From Amycolatopsis alba DSM 44262 (GTDB lineage: Bacteria; Actinomycetota; Actinomycetes; Mycobacteriales; Pseudonocardiaceae): DNA of 64,000 nt. A program made the translations under genes and the position numbers. The stretch is taken from NCBI RefSeq assembly GCF_000384215.1, contig NZ_KB913032.1, forward strand, positions 1 to 64,000, given 5' to 3'. The notes beneath the pieces are model-generated. The model saw nothing but the letters and a program-made list of their open reading frames with translations, was not told the origin of the DNA and ran no database searches. Positions 52,832 to 63,777 of this stretch are shown here, piece by piece. Each line of letters opens with the position of its first letter. The first letter of the stretch is position 1.

Positions 52832-53650
52832 TCACTTGAACGCCGCCGAGTTCCGGGCCGCCCACTCCGCGAAGGTCCGCCCCGGCCGTCCGAGCACCCG
52901 CTCGACGTCGGGGCTGACACGCTGTTCGTCCTCCGTCGGCTTGCCGAGGATGGCGAGCGTGGCCTCCACGACCGTCGGCGGCATGAACCGCGACATCGCC
53001 GCCCGCGCCTCGTCTTCGCTCAGTTCGGCGAATCGCACCGGTTCGCCCAGCGCGTCGCCGAGGTCCGCCGCCTGCCGCCGGGGCGTGATCGGCTCGGGTC
53101 CGGTCAGCACGTAGGTCCGGCCGTGGTGGCCGGTTCCCCGCAGTACGGCCGCCGCGACGTCGGCGATGTCGGCCGGGTCGATCACGGGCAGCGCGACGTC
53201 GCCGAACGGCGCCGCGACAAGGCGATCGGACTGGACCGCCGTCGCCCACTGGAAGGCGTTCGACGCGAAGCCGCCCGGCCTCAGCACTGTCCATTCCGGA
53301 CTCGACGCTTTGACTGCCTCTTCGTACACCGGCGCGTGCCGTCCGCTCCCGACTCCTTGGGAGGACAACAGCACGACACCGGCTCCCCCGGCCGCCGCGA
53401 CGACTTCCGCGACATCACCGCCCGCCGCCAGGAACTCCCCCGACGTCAGGAGGAAGACCCGGTCCGCGCCGTCGAAAGCCGCCTTCAGGTCGCCGGGCAC
53501 CGCGAGGTCGGCCCGGACGGTCCGCACCCCCTCCGGCACGTCCGCCTGCGAGATCCGGCGCGACACCGCCGTCACCTCTTCTCCTTCAGCGGCAAGGGTT
53601 TCCACCAGTCGCCTGCCCACATTCCCGGTCGCTCCAGTCACCACGATCAT
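52832..53650 (-). CDS. NmrA-like NAD(P)-binding protein
   Basis: 272 residues from ATG 53650 (GAGGAGCG just upstream). Rossmann start IVVTGATGNVGRRLVETL (GxxGxxG), then TVRADLAVPGDLKAAFDG, VFLLTSG and LRPGGFASNAF. This is the atypical short-chain dehydrogenase group including NmrA and quinone oxidoreductase QOR2 types. No catalytic YxxxK is seen. Probably a soluble NADPH-binding reductase or redox sensor. Confidence 0.8.
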   Translation of the reverse strand: MIVVTGATGNVGRRLVETLAAEGEEVTAVSRRISQADVPEGVRTVRADLAVPGDLKAAFDGADRVFLLTSGEFLAAGGDVAEVVAAAGGAGVVLLSSQGVGSGRHAPVYEEAVKASSPEWTVLRPGGFASNAFQWATAVQSDRLVAAPFGDVALPVIDPADIADVAAAVLRGTGHHGRTYVLTGPEPITPRRQAADLGDALGEPVRFAELSEDEARAAMSRFMPPTVVEATLAILGKPTEDEQRVSPDVERVLGRPGRTFAEWAARNSAAFK

Positions 53651-53796
53651 GGTCGCTCCTCGTTCCGCGTTTCGTTGACGCGACCGAAGCTACCTTCCTG
53701 GGGATAGTAGGTACCTAGAGGAAAGTATTGGGAAAACCGGGGCTTTCGTGAGCGTGATCACAACTTCGGAGCCGCCGACGCCTTAGGGTCCGGCTC

Positions 53797-54933
53797 ATGC
53801 CCGAAACCGCACTCGGCCCCCTGCGCGTCCTCGACTTCTCTCGGGTGCTCGCCGGCCCGTTCGCCACCATGCTGCTGGCCGACCTCGGCGCGACGGTGAT
53901 CAAGGTCGAGCGGCCGGGCACCGGCGACGACACCCGCAGCTGGGGGCCGCCCTACGACGCGACCGGCCAGGCGACGTACTTCCAGTCGGTGAACCGGAAC
54001 AAGACGAGCGTGGCACTGGACCTCGGCGATCCGGACGGCCTCGCCCAGGCTCGCGCGCTCGCGCTGGAGGCCGACGTCGTGGTCGAGAACTTCCGGCCCG
54101 GCGTGATGGACCGGCTCGGCCTCGGCCCCGAGACCCTGCGGGCGGCGAATCCCGGCCTCGTCTATTGCTCAGTCACGGGTTTCGGCTCCGGCGGCGGTGC
54201 CGCGCTGCCCGGCTACGACCTGCTCATCCAGGCGGTCGGCGGGCTGATGAGCATCACCGGCGACCCCGAGGGCGAGCCGCAGAAGGTCGGCGTCGCGCTC
54301 GTCGACGTGCTGGCCGGGCTGTTCGCGAGCGTCGGCATCCTCGCCGCGCTACGCCACCGCGACCGGACCGGGCTGGGGCAGCGCGTCGAGATCGACCTGC
54401 TGTCCAGCCTGCTCGCCGCGCTGGTCAACCAGGGCAGCGCGTACACCTCGGGCGGGACGGTCCCGGCGCGGATGGGCAACCGGCACCCCAGCATCGCCCC
54501 TTACGAACTCGTCCCCTGCGCCGATCACGAACTCGCGCTCGCCGTCGGCAACGACCGGCAGTTCGCGGCGTTGTGCGAGGTCATCGGCCTTCCGGGCGAC
54601 CCGCGGTTCGCGACCAATCCGGCGCGGGTCGAGCACCGCGCCGAACTCCGCGCACTGCTGGAGGACCACTTCGGCCGTCGTCCGGCCGCCGAGTGGGCGG
54701 CGGAACTGAGCGCGGCCGGGGTGCCCGCCGGGGAGGTCAACGACGTCGCGGGGGCGTTCGCCCTGGCGGAACGGCTCGGCCTGAGCCCGACAGTCGACCT
54801 CCCCCGGCCCGACGGCACCACCGTGCGGCTGACCCGCAACCCGATCGGGCTGTCGGCGACGCCGCCGCGCTACGAGTCCGCGCCACCGGACGACCCAGGG
54901 CAACTCACCCTCCCTTTGCCCGGCTGGAGCTGA
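53797..54933 (+). CDS. CaiB/BaiF family CoA transferase
   Basis: 378 residues. N-terminus LRVLDFSRVLAGPFATMLLADLGATVIKVERP, with the catalytic-Asp region YDLLIQAVGGLMSITGDP and the family block ENFRPGVMDRLGL. Full-length class III CoA transferase, moving CoA between carboxylic acids. It is followed 58 bases later by an FAD monooxygenase gene and may be in one operon with it. The acid substrate is not inferable. Confidence 0.9.
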   Translation: MPETALGPLRVLDFSRVLAGPFATMLLADLGATVIKVERPGTGDDTRSWGPPYDATGQATYFQSVNRNKTSVALDLGDPDGLAQARALALEADVVVENFRPGVMDRLGLGPETLRAANPGLVYCSVTGFGSGGGAALPGYDLLIQAVGGLMSITGDPEGEPQKVGVALVDVLAGLFASVGILAALRHRDRTGLGQRVEIDLLSSLLAALVNQGSAYTSGGTVPARMGNRHPSIAPYELVPCADHELALAVGNDRQFAALCEVIGLPGDPRFATNPARVEHRAELRALLEDHFGRRPAAEWAAELSAAGVPAGEVNDVAGAFALAERLGLSPTVDLPRPDGTTVRLTRNPIGLSATPPRYESAPPDDPGQLTLPLPGWS

Positions 54934-54991
54934 CCGGCGGCCGTCAGCGGACTGTCAGCGCTTCGTCAACGCCGGCCGCGAAGCTCCTGCC

Positions 54992-56152
54992 ATGACGAAC
55001 AAGACAGTCCTCATCTCCGGTGCCAGCATCGCCGGACCCGCCCTCGCCTTCTGGCTCTCCCGCCAGGGTTACGCGGTCACCGTCGTGGAACGGTCGCCGG
55101 AACTCCGCACCGGCGGCCAGGCGGTCGACTTCAAGGGCGCCACCCACCGCACCGTGCTGGAGCGGATGGGCATCCTCGACGAGATCCGACGGAACCAGAC
55201 CGGTGGTCAGGACCAGACCTTCATCGACGCGGAAGGTCGGCCGCTGGCCGTCATGCCCGGCGAGTTCACCGGCGGCGACGTCGAGATCCAGCGCGGTGAC
55301 CTGGCCCGGATCCTCTACGAGCGGACCGTTCAAGACTGCGAGTACGTCTTCGGCGACTCCATCGCCTCGCTGACCGAAACGGCCGACAGCGTCGACGTCA
55401 CCTTCGAGCGCGGAGCCCCGAGGCGGTTCGACCTCGTCTTCGGCGCGGACGGCATCCATTCCACCGTGCGGCGGCTGGCGTTCGGCCCGGAAGCCGACTA
55501 CGTGAAACACCTCGGCTACTACTACGCCTTGGTCCGGACAGCCGACTTCGGCGACTCCGCGGTGCTGTACAACGAGCCCGGCCGCCTGGCCTCCACCGGC
55601 GGCCCCAAGGCGCCCGCGTTCTTCGTGTTCGCCTCCCCGGAACTCGGCTACGACCGGGACGACACCGAGCAGCAGAAGGAGATCCTGGCCGCCGCGTTCG
55701 ACGGCGGAGGCTGGCGGGTGCCCGAATTGATGGAGGCGGTGAAGCGCTCGGACGACGTCTACCTGGACTCGATCGGCCGGGTCTCGATGGACGGGTACTC
55801 CACCGGCCGGGTCGCGCTCATCGGTGACGCGGCGTACGGCAACACCTTGGGCGGCTTCGGCAGCGGGCTGGCCATCGTGGCCGCCTACGTCATCGCGGGC
55901 GAGCTCGCCGCGGCGAACGGCGACCACGAGGTGGCGTTCCGGCGCTACGACGAGAAGTTCCGCGGCTACGCCAAGGTGGCCCGCAGCGCCAACGCGGGCC
56001 CGTTCCTCGCGCCGCCGACGAAACTGCGGATCAAGCTGCGCAACCAGATGTTCCGGCGGCCCCTCATGCTGCGCCTGATGCTGTGGGTGACCGACAAGTT
56101 CGCCACCGACATCGCACTGGACGACTACCCCGTACCCGCCCGTCAGGGCTGA
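54992..56152 (+). CDS. FAD-dependent aromatic-hydroxylase-like monooxygenase
   Basis: 386 residues. FAD motif VLISGASIAGPALAFWLSRQGYAVTVVER (GxSxxG), the DG motif GADGIHSTVR, and the second FAD-binding motif GRVALIGDAAYGNTLGGFGSGLAI. This is the PHBH/TetX-like class A flavoprotein monooxygenase layout. Relatives hydroxylate or degrade polycyclic drugs or aromatic metabolites. Confidence 0.9.
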   Translation: MTNKTVLISGASIAGPALAFWLSRQGYAVTVVERSPELRTGGQAVDFKGATHRTVLERMGILDEIRRNQTGGQDQTFIDAEGRPLAVMPGEFTGGDVEIQRGDLARILYERTVQDCEYVFGDSIASLTETADSVDVTFERGAPRRFDLVFGADGIHSTVRRLAFGPEADYVKHLGYYYALVRTADFGDSAVLYNEPGRLASTGGPKAPAFFVFASPELGYDRDDTEQQKEILAAAFDGGGWRVPELMEAVKRSDDVYLDSIGRVSMDGYSTGRVALIGDAAYGNTLGGFGSGLAIVAAYVIAGELAAANGDHEVAFRRYDEKFRGYAKVARSANAGPFLAPPTKLRIKLRNQMFRRPLMLRLMLWVTDKFATDIALDDYPVPARQG

Positions 56153-56307
56153 CCGTCCTGACTTCGGGGTGCGCGATCCGCCGCGCCGTGGTCGGCTGGA
56201 CGAGGTTTCCCGCGTGACGTTTCCGGGGAAGCCGTGTCTTACGGATATCACCAGGCGTAGGTGATGGGAGGGAGCTTCGGCATGGCGGCACTGCACAGGT
56301 GCGCTCG

Positions 56308-56889
56308 ATGACGACGTCGGAGAGAGAAGAAGCGCCCGCCGCCGGCGAGACGGTGCTCGACGACGCCACGCTGGTGGCCAGGGCCCGCGACGGCGAGATC
56401 CGCGCGTACGAGCAGCTCGTCCTGCGGTTCCAGGGGTCGATGTACCGGCTGGCCCTGCGGATACTGGGGAACAAAGGGGACGCCGAGGACGTCGTCCAGG
56501 AGGTGTTCCTCGGTGCCTGGCGACGCCTCGACCAGCTCCAGGAGGACGCGGCGTTCGTAGGCTGGCTCTACCGGACGACGACCAACCGGTGCCTGAACGT
56601 GATCCGCGCCAGGAAGCCGGTGGCCGCCGTCGAGCTGGACCAGCAGGAATCCACCGGTTCGGCCGGACGGCCGGATCGGGAGGCCGAGACGAGCGCGCAG
56701 ATGACGGCGCTCACCGGAGCACTGGGGGAACTGACCGCCGAGCAACGGGCCTGCTGGCTGTTGCGCGAGGTCCACGGCCGCTCCTACGACGAGATCGCGC
56801 AGGCGATCGGGGCGACCCCCACCGCGGTGCGCGGACGCATCGCGCGAGCACGAGCACAGTTGGCGGAGGTGATGGCGCCATGGCGATGA
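56308..56889 (+). CDS. ECF-type RNA polymerase sigma factor
   Basis: 193 residues from ATG 56308 (GTG 56299 also possible). Region 2: LVARARDGEIRAYEQLVLRF, GDAEDVVQEVFLGAWRRL. Region 4: LTAEQRACWLLREVHGRSYDEIAQAIG, TPTAVRGRIARARAQL. It overlaps the next gene by 10 bases. That gene has a zinc-binding HxxxCxxC-type N-terminus typical of anti-sigma factors, so the pair probably forms a stress-response switch for the downstream Asp23-like genes. Confidence 0.9.
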   Translation: MTTSEREEAPAAGETVLDDATLVARARDGEIRAYEQLVLRFQGSMYRLALRILGNKGDAEDVVQEVFLGAWRRLDQLQEDAAFVGWLYRTTTNRCLNVIRARKPVAAVELDQQESTGSAGRPDREAETSAQMTALTGALGELTAEQRACWLLREVHGRSYDEIAQAIGATPTAVRGRIARARAQLAEVMAPWR

Positions 56890-57449
56890 ACCACGCGACT
56901 CAGGACGACTACCTACTGCCGTGCGGCCGTGACGTGGAACAGATCTGGGACCGGCTCGACGAGGTCGACGCCGGCCGGGCGGACGCGCACGAACTCGACT
57001 GCCCGCACTGCCGGGCGACCCGCGAAAGCCTCCGGGTGCTGCGCGGGCTGACCCAGGAACTGGTCGAGGACGACGCCGAGCCGTCGCCGGATCTCGCGGG
57101 CCGGATCATGTTCGCGGTCCGAGCCGAGGTGCGGCGCCGGGATCTGGTGCCGCTGGCCAGCCCGGAACCCGGCGAGGTGCGGGTGAGCGATCAGGCGGTC
57201 GCGGCGGTGCTGCGGTTCGCGGCGGACTCCGTGAACGGCATCCGCGCGCGACGATGCCGCGTCATCCGTACGCCGGACATGACCGACGCGCACACCGTGG
57301 ACGTGGAACTGAGCGTCGCGATCGCGCATGATTTCGACAGTGCCTCGCTGGAAGTGGTCCGCGAGCGGGTCATGGCGGCGGCGGGCGCCAGGGTGGGGCT
57401 CCGGCTGGCACGGCTCGACCTGACGGTGGAGGACATCTATGACGCGTGA
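56880..57449 (+). CDS. zinc-finger anti-sigma-like N-terminus with Asp23/Gls24-like C-terminus
   Basis: 189 residues. HELDCPHCRATRESLRVL (residues about 38-55) is a ZAS-type HxxxCxxC motif. The C-terminal 100 residues (SDQAVAAVLRFAADSVNGI, VDVELSVAIAHDFDSASLEVVRERV) have the alternating strand-helix pattern of Asp23/Gls24 proteins. No membrane helix, so a soluble anti-sigma factor. The coupling to the sigma gene start supports this. Confidence 0.7.
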   Translation: MAMNHATQDDYLLPCGRDVEQIWDRLDEVDAGRADAHELDCPHCRATRESLRVLRGLTQELVEDDAEPSPDLAGRIMFAVRAEVRRRDLVPLASPEPGEVRVSDQAVAAVLRFAADSVNGIRARRCRVIRTPDMTDAHTVDVELSVAIAHDFDSASLEVVRERVMAAAGARVGLRLARLDLTVEDIYDA

Positions 57450-57840
57450 GCAGGCCCCGGCCGGGCAACTGGTCGAGACGGTGATCTCCCCGCCGGTGAT
57501 CGCGGCCGTCGCCGCGCACGCCGCGGCGCGGGTCCCCGGCGTGGTACGCCTGGAACCCGGACTGCGCGGACTGGCAGGCTCACTGAGCCGGATAGCGCGG
57601 CAGCGGATCAAAGGTCTCAACCCGGCACCGACCGAAGGGGTCCGCGCGTTCGTCGAGCACGATCCGCCGGACCTCCGGGTGGAGATCGACCTTTCGGTCT
57701 CCGGGCTGGACCAGGCGGCCGCGACGGCTCAGGCGGTCCAGCGCGCTGTCGGTAAGGCGGTCACCGAGGCGACCGGGCTCACCCCGTCGGCCGTCTCGGT
57801 GTCCATTTTGGACATCGAAATCCGTGGAGGACTGTTGTGA
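57439..57840 (+). CDS. Asp23/Gls24 family envelope stress protein
   Basis: 133 residues, overlapping the previous gene by 11 bases and the next by 4. Family features: GQLVETVISPPVIAAVAAHAAARVPGVVRL at the N-terminus and LRVEIDLSVSGLDQAAATAQ and AVSVSILDIEI in the second half. Members associate with the cell envelope in Gram-positive bacteria. Confidence 0.85.
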   Translation: MTREQAPAGQLVETVISPPVIAAVAAHAAARVPGVVRLEPGLRGLAGSLSRIARQRIKGLNPAPTEGVRAFVEHDPPDLRVEIDLSVSGLDQAAATAQAVQRAVGKAVTEATGLTPSAVSVSILDIEIRGGLL

Positions 57841-58142
57841 CCGCACGTTCCGAGCTGACCGCGTCGCTGCTCAGCACGCTCCGAGACGTACCGGGCCTGC
57901 GCGCGGCGACGCCGTCCACCACGGCCGCCGCCTCGGCGGTGCCGTGGGATCTGGACGTGATGGCCGTCGACATCTCCGAGAACGTCGTCGAGATCCGCGT
58001 GGTCGCGCTGGAGGTGCCGATCCCGCCGCTGACGGAAGTCGCCGGGGCCGCCTTGCGCGCGGTGCTGACCGGAACCCCTTGGGAGAAAGCGAGCCTGCGG
58101 CTCGTGGTGACCGACGTGGACGCCGCCGCCCTCGTTCCCTGA
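57837..58142 (+). CDS. small partner protein of the Asp23-like operon
   Basis: 101 residues from GTG 57837, overlapping the Asp23-like stop. It has the two-strand pattern DLDVMAVDISENVVEIRVVALEVPIPPLTEVAG then LRLVVTDVDAAAL, similar in topology to its neighbours. Last gene of the operon, closed by a hairpin at 58151. Specific function unknown. Confidence 0.7.
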   Translation: MTARSELTASLLSTLRDVPGLRAATPSTTAAASAVPWDLDVMAVDISENVVEIRVVALEVPIPPLTEVAGAALRAVLTGTPWEKASLRLVVTDVDAAALVP

Positions 58143-58150
58143 CACACGAC

Positions 58151-58190
58151 GATCGCGGTGGCCACGTCCGAGGGCGTGACCACCGCGATC
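58151..58190. terminator. bidirectional hairpin after the sigma operon
   Basis: GATCGCGGTGG (58151-58161) pairs perfectly with 58180-58190, and CACG/CGTG extends the stem inward. It lies between convergent genes ending at 58142 and 58204. Confidence 0.85.
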
Positions 58191-58203
58191 ATGGTGCGGG
58201 GAC

Positions 58204-58875
58204 CTAGTTCTTGTTGGTGCCGGGGGTCAGCACCTTGTCGATGACGAAGACGGTGGCGTTCTTGGTGGGGATGTTGCCGCACAGGACCTTCGCGCCGTTG
58301 ACGGTCAGGTTGTCGCCCGAGCCCTCGATCTTGAGCGGGCCGCCCGCGGTGTTCAGGCTCTCCAGCGACTTGGCCGATTCCAGGCCCTTGGCGTCGTAAC
58401 GCTTGCCGACGACGTGGTACTGCAGGATCGGGGCCAGCTGGTCCGGCTTGCCGGCGAGCTCGTTGAACTTCGCGTCACCGAGGGCGGCGAAGGCCGGGTC
58501 GGCCGGGGCGAACACGGTGATGGCCTGCTGGCTGTTGAGGGTGTCCACCAGGTCGGTGGCCTTGACCGCGGCGACCAGCTTGGTCAGCAGCGGGTTGGTC
58601 GAAGCGGCGCTGGCGACCGGCTGCGGGCCCATCGAGTCCAGCGAACCGGGCGCACTGCCCTGCGGCAGCTGCGAACAGGCCGGGCCGAACACGTCGGCGT
58701 TGGTGGTGACGCCGTCACCGGAGGCGGCGCTGGACATCGGGGCGGACATCGAGCTCGAAGGTGCCGGCGCGCTGCTGGAGCTGCCCGACGAAGCGGTGTC
58801 GTTGCTGCTGCAGGCGGTCAGCGCCAGTGCGGCGACCGCGGTGAAACCGATTCCTGCGACGCGAAGCTTGCTCAC
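58204..58875 (-). CDS. fasciclin (FAS1) domain lipoprotein
   Basis: 223 residues. Lipoprotein signal MSKLRVAGIGFTAVAALALTACSS (lipobox LTAC), Ser-rich linker, then one FAS1 domain with LVAAVKATDLVDTLNSQQ, ITVFAPADPAFAALGD and LQYHVVGKRYD, ending in ATVFVIDKVLTPG. Resembles mycobacterial MPT70/MPT83. It is anchored outside the membrane. It is followed upstream on the same strand by a sulfite-oxidase-like gene. Confidence 0.9.
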   Translation of the reverse strand: MSKLRVAGIGFTAVAALALTACSSNDTASSGSSSSAPAPSSSMSAPMSSAASGDGVTTNADVFGPACSQLPQGSAPGSLDSMGPQPVASAASTNPLLTKLVAAVKATDLVDTLNSQQAITVFAPADPAFAALGDAKFNELAGKPDQLAPILQYHVVGKRYDAKGLESAKSLESLNTAGGPLKIEGSGDNLTVNGAKVLCGNIPTKNATVFVIDKVLTPGTNKN

Positions 58876-58963
58876 GGAAAATCACTCCATTTGTTTTTCG
58901 GACTCTTACCGGATATTCGGAACCGCCACGAAATCGGATTGCCACTCTTTCGAGTGACGCCGA

Positions 58964-60526
58964 TCACCGTGCGGTGAAACTGATGACATGCCAGCCCGTC
59001 GCACCGTCCGGAACGGTTCCGGCGCGGGCGTCGGTCTGGGTGTAGCCGGATTTGTCGACGGCCCGGACCGTGACCTGATGACTGCCGGCCGGGACGTCGA
59101 ATTCGGTCCACCACATCCGCCACGTGTTGCGGCCGACCTCACGGGAAAGCATTGCGGGCTGCCAATTCCCGCCCGAGCCGAGCCGGACTTCGACTCGCTC
59201 GACGCCCGTGTGCTGAGCCCACGCGACACCCGAGATCCGGACCTTGCCCGCGGGTACCGTTTCGAATCCTTTCGGACTGTCGATCCTGGACTGCGTTTTG
59301 ATCGGAGCCTGTTCACCCCAGCCGCGGTCGAGCCAGTAGGCACGGCGCGCTTTCCAGGTGGTGATCTCCAGGTCTTTGACCCATTTCGTCGCCGAAACAT
59401 AGCCGTAAAGACCGGGGATGACCATTCGGGCGGGAAAACCGTGTTCGACCGGCAGTGGTTCCCCGTTCATCCCGATCGCCAGCATCGCGCCGCGCTCCGG
59501 ATCGAGCGCGGCCACGACCGGGCTTCCCGCCGTCCAGCCGTCGACACTGGTGGAGAAGATCTGCTCGGCACCGGGCAGGATTCCGGCCTCCCGCAACAGC
59601 TCTCCCAGGTCCACGCCGATGAAGTTCGCCGTGGACACGTAGGTCCCGCCGACCTCGTTGGACACGCAGGTCATGGTGATCGTGCGCTCGATCAGCGGAC
59701 GGTTGCGGATGTCGTCGTAGCTGAACCGTTTTTCGTTGCGCACCATGCCGTGCAGCTTGAGACTCCAGTCCTCCGCCCGGACCTGGGGCACCGACAACGC
59801 GGTGTCGACGCGGTAGAAGTCGCGGTTCGAGGTGAGGAACGTCGGCGTGCCCAGCTTGGCGAAATCCGCGTCGGCCGGAATCGGCGGCGCCGGCGTGGCG
59901 GGGACCAGCCGACCGATGGCCGTCCGGGAGGATTCCGCGTCCCTCGTCCCGGCGAGAAGCTGACCTCCCGCACCCGCCGCGCCCGCGGCCACGACGGCAC
60001 CCGCGCCCGCCAGCAGCACCGACCGGCGTGACGGCGCCGCGCCTTCGGCAGCCTCCACGGCTTGCGACCTGGCCGTGGCCAGCCGATGCAACCAGAAGAA
60101 GACGCCGACTCCGGCGACCAGGCTGGCCAGCGGTGCCAGCAACGCGACCGCGGTGAGGTCGGGTCGTTGCGAGACGGCGAGGCCGCCCAGCAGCCCGAAC
60201 GCGGCGATCAGCACGATCCCCGGAACGGGTGAACGACGGGAGGCGATCCCGGCCACCGCGGCGGCCAGCACCATCACCGCAGCCATTCCGCCGAGCAGCA
60301 CGAGTTTGTCGTAGACACCGAACGTCCGGACCGCGAATTCCTTCAGTTCCACCGGGGTCAGGTCGATCGCCCCGTTGCCGACCGCCAGGTACGGCGAGGC
60401 GTTGGCGCCGATGAACCCGGCCACCAGATGCCCGGCCGCCAGGGCGGCGGCAAGGGCGACGACACCGATCAGCGCCGCCCCGGCCAGCGGGAGACGTGGC
60501 CCCTGACCGGCTCGCGAAGTCTTCAT
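58964..60526 (-). CDS. membrane-anchored sulfite-oxidase-like molybdopterin oxidoreductase
   Basis: 520 residues from ATG 60526. Five or so membrane helices (LAGAALIGVVALAAALAAGH, LVLLGGMAAVMVLAAAVAGI, and others) precede a Tat-like or anchor region (RRSVLLAGAGAVVAAGAAG). The molybdopterin domain has the Mo-ligand Cys in TITMTCVSNEVGG, then GVDLGELLREAG and the C-terminal dimerisation domain (VRISGVAWAQHTGVERVEVRL). The catalytic domain is external. Likely oxidises or reduces a sulfur compound such as sulfite or methionine sulfoxide. Confidence 0.85.
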   Translation of the reverse strand: MKTSRAGQGPRLPLAGAALIGVVALAAALAAGHLVAGFIGANASPYLAVGNGAIDLTPVELKEFAVRTFGVYDKLVLLGGMAAVMVLAAAVAGIASRRSPVPGIVLIAAFGLLGGLAVSQRPDLTAVALLAPLASLVAGVGVFFWLHRLATARSQAVEAAEGAAPSRRSVLLAGAGAVVAAGAAGAGGQLLAGTRDAESSRTAIGRLVPATPAPPIPADADFAKLGTPTFLTSNRDFYRVDTALSVPQVRAEDWSLKLHGMVRNEKRFSYDDIRNRPLIERTITMTCVSNEVGGTYVSTANFIGVDLGELLREAGILPGAEQIFSTSVDGWTAGSPVVAALDPERGAMLAIGMNGEPLPVEHGFPARMVIPGLYGYVSATKWVKDLEITTWKARRAYWLDRGWGEQAPIKTQSRIDSPKGFETVPAGKVRISGVAWAQHTGVERVEVRLGSGGNWQPAMLSREVGRNTWRMWWTEFDVPAGSHQVTVRAVDKSGYTQTDARAGTVPDGATGWHVISFTAR

Positions 60527-60622
60527 GCCAGGTATTCGCTGCCACCTCGCTCGCGGACTGGTTTCCTTTTGCCGCAAGGGAAATCGCCGTTTTCGATAAA
60601 GGCCTTCGCGAGGTATTCGTGA

Positions 60623-62317
<1,695 letters not shown>

Positions 62318-62353
62318 ATCAACACGGACCGACCCGAACAAGCGGGACGCGAA

Positions 62354-62393
62354 AGCGCCGGGCGCGCGGCATCGAAGCCGTTCGCCCGGCGCT
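62354..62393. terminator. rho-independent terminator after argG
   Basis: AGCGCCGGGCG (62354-62364) pairs with CGCCCGGCGCT (62383-62393), followed on the plus strand by GTTCTTTTC. It lies between convergent genes. Confidence 0.9.
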
Positions 62394-62413
62394 GTTCTTT
62401 TCGGGTGACCGGG

Positions 62414-63715
62414 TCACTTGCCGCCGAGCTTCGACCGCCGCTCCGCGAGTTCGTCGACGAGCCGGGTGATCTCGACCTGCCCGATCGCTTCGGCCACCAC
62501 GGAAACCGACGCGATGCTCTCGATCCGGTATTGGACCGGCACCCCGCCGGCGGCCCGTGACTGCGCCTCGGCGTCGGCTTTCTTCTCCGCTTCGACGGCT
62601 GAGAAAACCCCACCGGCCTCGCTGTCGACGCAGCTGATCGAGCCCGCGCTGTTCAGCGACAGGGTCGCCGTGTTCCGGCAGCTGCCCGCCGCGCGGCCGC
62701 CGATGGTCACGTTGGCGGTCATCGTGGCGTTGACCTGGCCGGTGACCTTCCCGCCGCTGTTCGCCGACGCGGAGTTGGACACGTTCGCGGTCACCGTGCA
62801 GCCCGAGGCGCCGCACGCGACCGTGGCCGCGCCGTCCATGTCGAACCGCACCCCGGTGTCGACGGCGCCGGACAGCTTCCTGGTGTTCGACATCAGGTCT
62901 TCGTAGACGGTGACGGTCTCTTCCGGTGACAAAGCGTCCACATCGGACTCGCCGAGCCCCGCGCCCGGAGGCATCGGCGGCCGTGAGCCCGCGTCGGGCA
63001 TCGTCGGCACCCTCGGCACGGACGGCATCCCGCCGGGCATCTTCACGGAGTAGCGGAGGAGCCGGTGCGGCGCCTCCTTCGAGACATACAGATCACCGAT
63101 CGGCGTGCTCGCCTTGAGCGCCGGGACGTCCCGGACGGACTCGTTCTGGTCGCCCTGGATCTTCTCCGCCCGCTCCAGGGCCTCGCGCAGGCGGGCGGCG
63201 AGTTTCTCCGGGGACTCGAACTGCTGCAGGACGGGCCCGAACAGCGCGTCCTCGCCGGTGATCCAGCGGTCCTTGAGGTCCCCGGTCCCGGACGAATCCG
63301 CTCGCGCCCCCGGCAGCATGCCGTCGGGCGCCTTGAAGTAGACCTTGCCGCCGACGACCAGGATCTCGATCTTCTTGCCCTGGAAGGACATCGTGCCGGA
63401 CGTCTCGCCGTACGCGGTGGTCTTGACGTCCGTGGTGATCATCCCGCCGACCGAGGAGGTGCTGTTCCGCACCGCCGGCGCCGAGGAAAGCCCGGCCAGC
63501 GCCTGTTCGAAGGGCTCACGGCCCGCGTTCGACGGCCAGAGCAGCCAGGTCGTCAGCCCGGCGAGGAGCACCACCACGAGTCCGGCGATACCGCCGAACA
63601 GCGGCCACCGGGATTTCCGGGCGGGCGGAGCCGGTACCGGTTGCGGGACCCAGCCCTGCGGCGGCGGCCACTGCGCGCCTCCGGGTGGGAATGCTTGCTC
63701 CACGTCGTCCTCCAT
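62414..63715 (-). CDS. membrane-anchored extracellular protein of unknown function
   Basis: 433 residues from ATG 63715. A Pro/Gln-rich cytoplasmic N-terminus (QWPPPQGWVPQPVPAPP) is followed by one membrane helix (LFGGIAGLVVVLLAGLTTWLL) and a large external domain. The external part has an LppX/LprG-like start (VRNSTSSVGGMITTDVKTTA, KIEILVVGGKVYFKAPDGML) and Cys pairs (CGASGC, CRNT...CVD). It probably binds a lipid or acts in the envelope; that is fold-level inference. Confidence 0.75.
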   Translation of the reverse strand: MEDDVEQAFPPGGAQWPPPQGWVPQPVPAPPARKSRWPLFGGIAGLVVVLLAGLTTWLLWPSNAGREPFEQALAGLSSAPAVRNSTSSVGGMITTDVKTTAYGETSGTMSFQGKKIEILVVGGKVYFKAPDGMLPGARADSSGTGDLKDRWITGEDALFGPVLQQFESPEKLAARLREALERAEKIQGDQNESVRDVPALKASTPIGDLYVSKEAPHRLLRYSVKMPGGMPSVPRVPTMPDAGSRPPMPPGAGLGESDVDALSPEETVTVYEDLMSNTRKLSGAVDTGVRFDMDGAATVACGASGCTVTANVSNSASANSGGKVTGQVNATMTANVTIGGRAAGSCRNTATLSLNSAGSISCVDSEAGGVFSAVEAEKKADAEAQSRAAGGVPVQYRIESIASVSVVAEAIGQVEITRLVDELAERRSKLGGK

Positions 63716-63777
63716 AGCCGTAACCACCTGAGGCGCATCACGCTAGGGACGGATGATGAAAACTTGATGAAACGCGA

